Positions 43,795-43,988 of a stretch of 43,988 nucleotides of DNA are shown here, one piece after another. Numbering within the stretch: the first letter of the stretch is position 1; each line of letters opens with the position of its first letter. The notes beneath the pieces are model-generated. The model was not told where the DNA came from. It saw only the letters and a list, made by a program, of their open reading frames with translations, and did not search any database. The DNA is taken from assembly GCA_937920495.1 (NCBI GenBank), contig CALEUQ010000067.1:1-43988 (forward strand). Reading direction: 5' to 3'. Source of the DNA: an uncultured bacterium. Its GTDB lineage: Bacteria; Spirochaetota; UBA4802; UB4802. Made by a program: the position numbers and the translations under genes.

Positions 43795-43850
43795 TGCGCT
43801 TGTGCAAGTATGTCATCTTTAATTACCAGGCTCTGACCCCAAATTTTAAA
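43795..43850 (+). repeat. two GCTCTGACCC repeats before the transposase start
   Basis: GCTCTGACCC occurs at 43795-43804 and GCTCTGACCCC at 43840-43850. This word is typical of the sequence flanking REP-associated transposases. An A/T-rich block with three TTCCCA-type words (43850-43902) follows. Confidence 0.65.
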
Positions 43851-43961
43851 AATTTTCCCAAAATTTTTAAAAAAATTCCCACAACCTTTTACAATTTTCC
43901 CACCAGATGCGTTGTATATACATAGAATCTATTACAAAAACGTAACACATGGAGGAATACT

Positions 43962-43988
43962 ATGGCCAGGAAATTGCGTGTACAGCTT
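43962..43988 (+). CDS. REP-associated (IS200-like) transposase, 5' end only
   Basis: The ATG at 43962 has GGAGGA at 43951-43956. The nine residues MARKLRVQL match the usual start of REP-associated tyrosine transposases (MARPLRIQ-type). With the GCTCTGACCC words upstream, this is a fair call, but nine codons alone cannot prove it. Most of the gene lies outside the window. Confidence 0.55.

Noticed and set aside
694-43988. Prophage, integron, toxin-antitoxin or defence system
   Set aside because: No integrase, phage structural gene, restriction enzyme, Cas gene or toxin-like pair was recognised; only the edge transposase and repeats suggest mobility.

Overview
The window is a gene-dense stretch (roughly 40% GC by eye) from a Gram-negative-type bacterium with an outer membrane: several proteins have signal peptides and beta-barrel composition with a C-terminal phenylalanine, and there is a PilZ protein, sigma-54, an NtrY/NtrX pair, an HprK/HPr pair without PTS genes, and complete beta-oxidation enzymes. 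The combination (DUF4390 beside NtrY/NtrX, HprK-HPr beside rpoN-hpf, a hendecad coiled-coil membrane protein, a nucleotide-transporter-like protein fused to a cyclic-nucleotide domain) most resembles a deep-branching spirochaete (Spirochaetota, Leptospirales-like). That placement is inference, because no rRNA or tRNA gene was seen.

Layout. 2-2858 (+): an envelope group with a truncated FecR-domain protein, a small exported protein and a barrel protein, ending at a strong terminator. 3102-6896 (+): a coiled-coil membrane protein with an 11-residue repeat array, then an M16 peptidase pair (one zinc-binding, one lacking the zinc motif). 6947-8158 (-): a PilZ protein and an unknown protein. 8356-21028 (+): a long housekeeping and regulatory run of pyrG, rpoN, hpf, hprK, HPr, two DUF5683-like membrane proteins, DUF4390, ntrY, ntrX, a family-4 uracil-DNA glycosylase homologue and priA. 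21032-30140 (-): a DUF1285 protein, a 16-TPR membrane protein, nusB, ribH, a barrel protein, a 989-residue transporter/HEAT/cNMP fusion and a crotonase. 30295-31900 (+): an Ldh2-type dehydrogenase and a DUF493 protein. 31897-35489 (-): a BaiN/YhiN-type flavoprotein, a coiled-coil membrane protein and a D-aminoacylase-like lipoprotein. 35820-43105 (+): a lipid run of thiolase, FadB-type fusion, an orphan C-terminus of a long-chain acyl-CoA synthetase, acyl-CoA dehydrogenase, PlsC and a stand-alone AICAR transformylase. The right edge has an unknown membrane protein (-) and the first nine codons of a probable REP-associated (IS200-like) transposase.

How the genes work together. rpoN and the NtrX-type activator suggest a sigma-54 circuit sensed by NtrY. 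HPF and HprK/HPr in the same cluster link it to nutrient status. The 35.8-40.8 kb genes would carry out successive beta-oxidation steps, probably from a promoter whose -35 overlaps a palindrome.

The most unusual signals are an 8-mer, GCGATAGT, found by eye 18 times on the two strands where about one is expected; a two-copy dispersed hairpin repeat; two CCCCTCTCC-type repeats; an HPF with two C-terminal dimerisation-like domains; and the orphan acyl-CoA synthetase tail. No CRISPR array, prophage or defence system was found.
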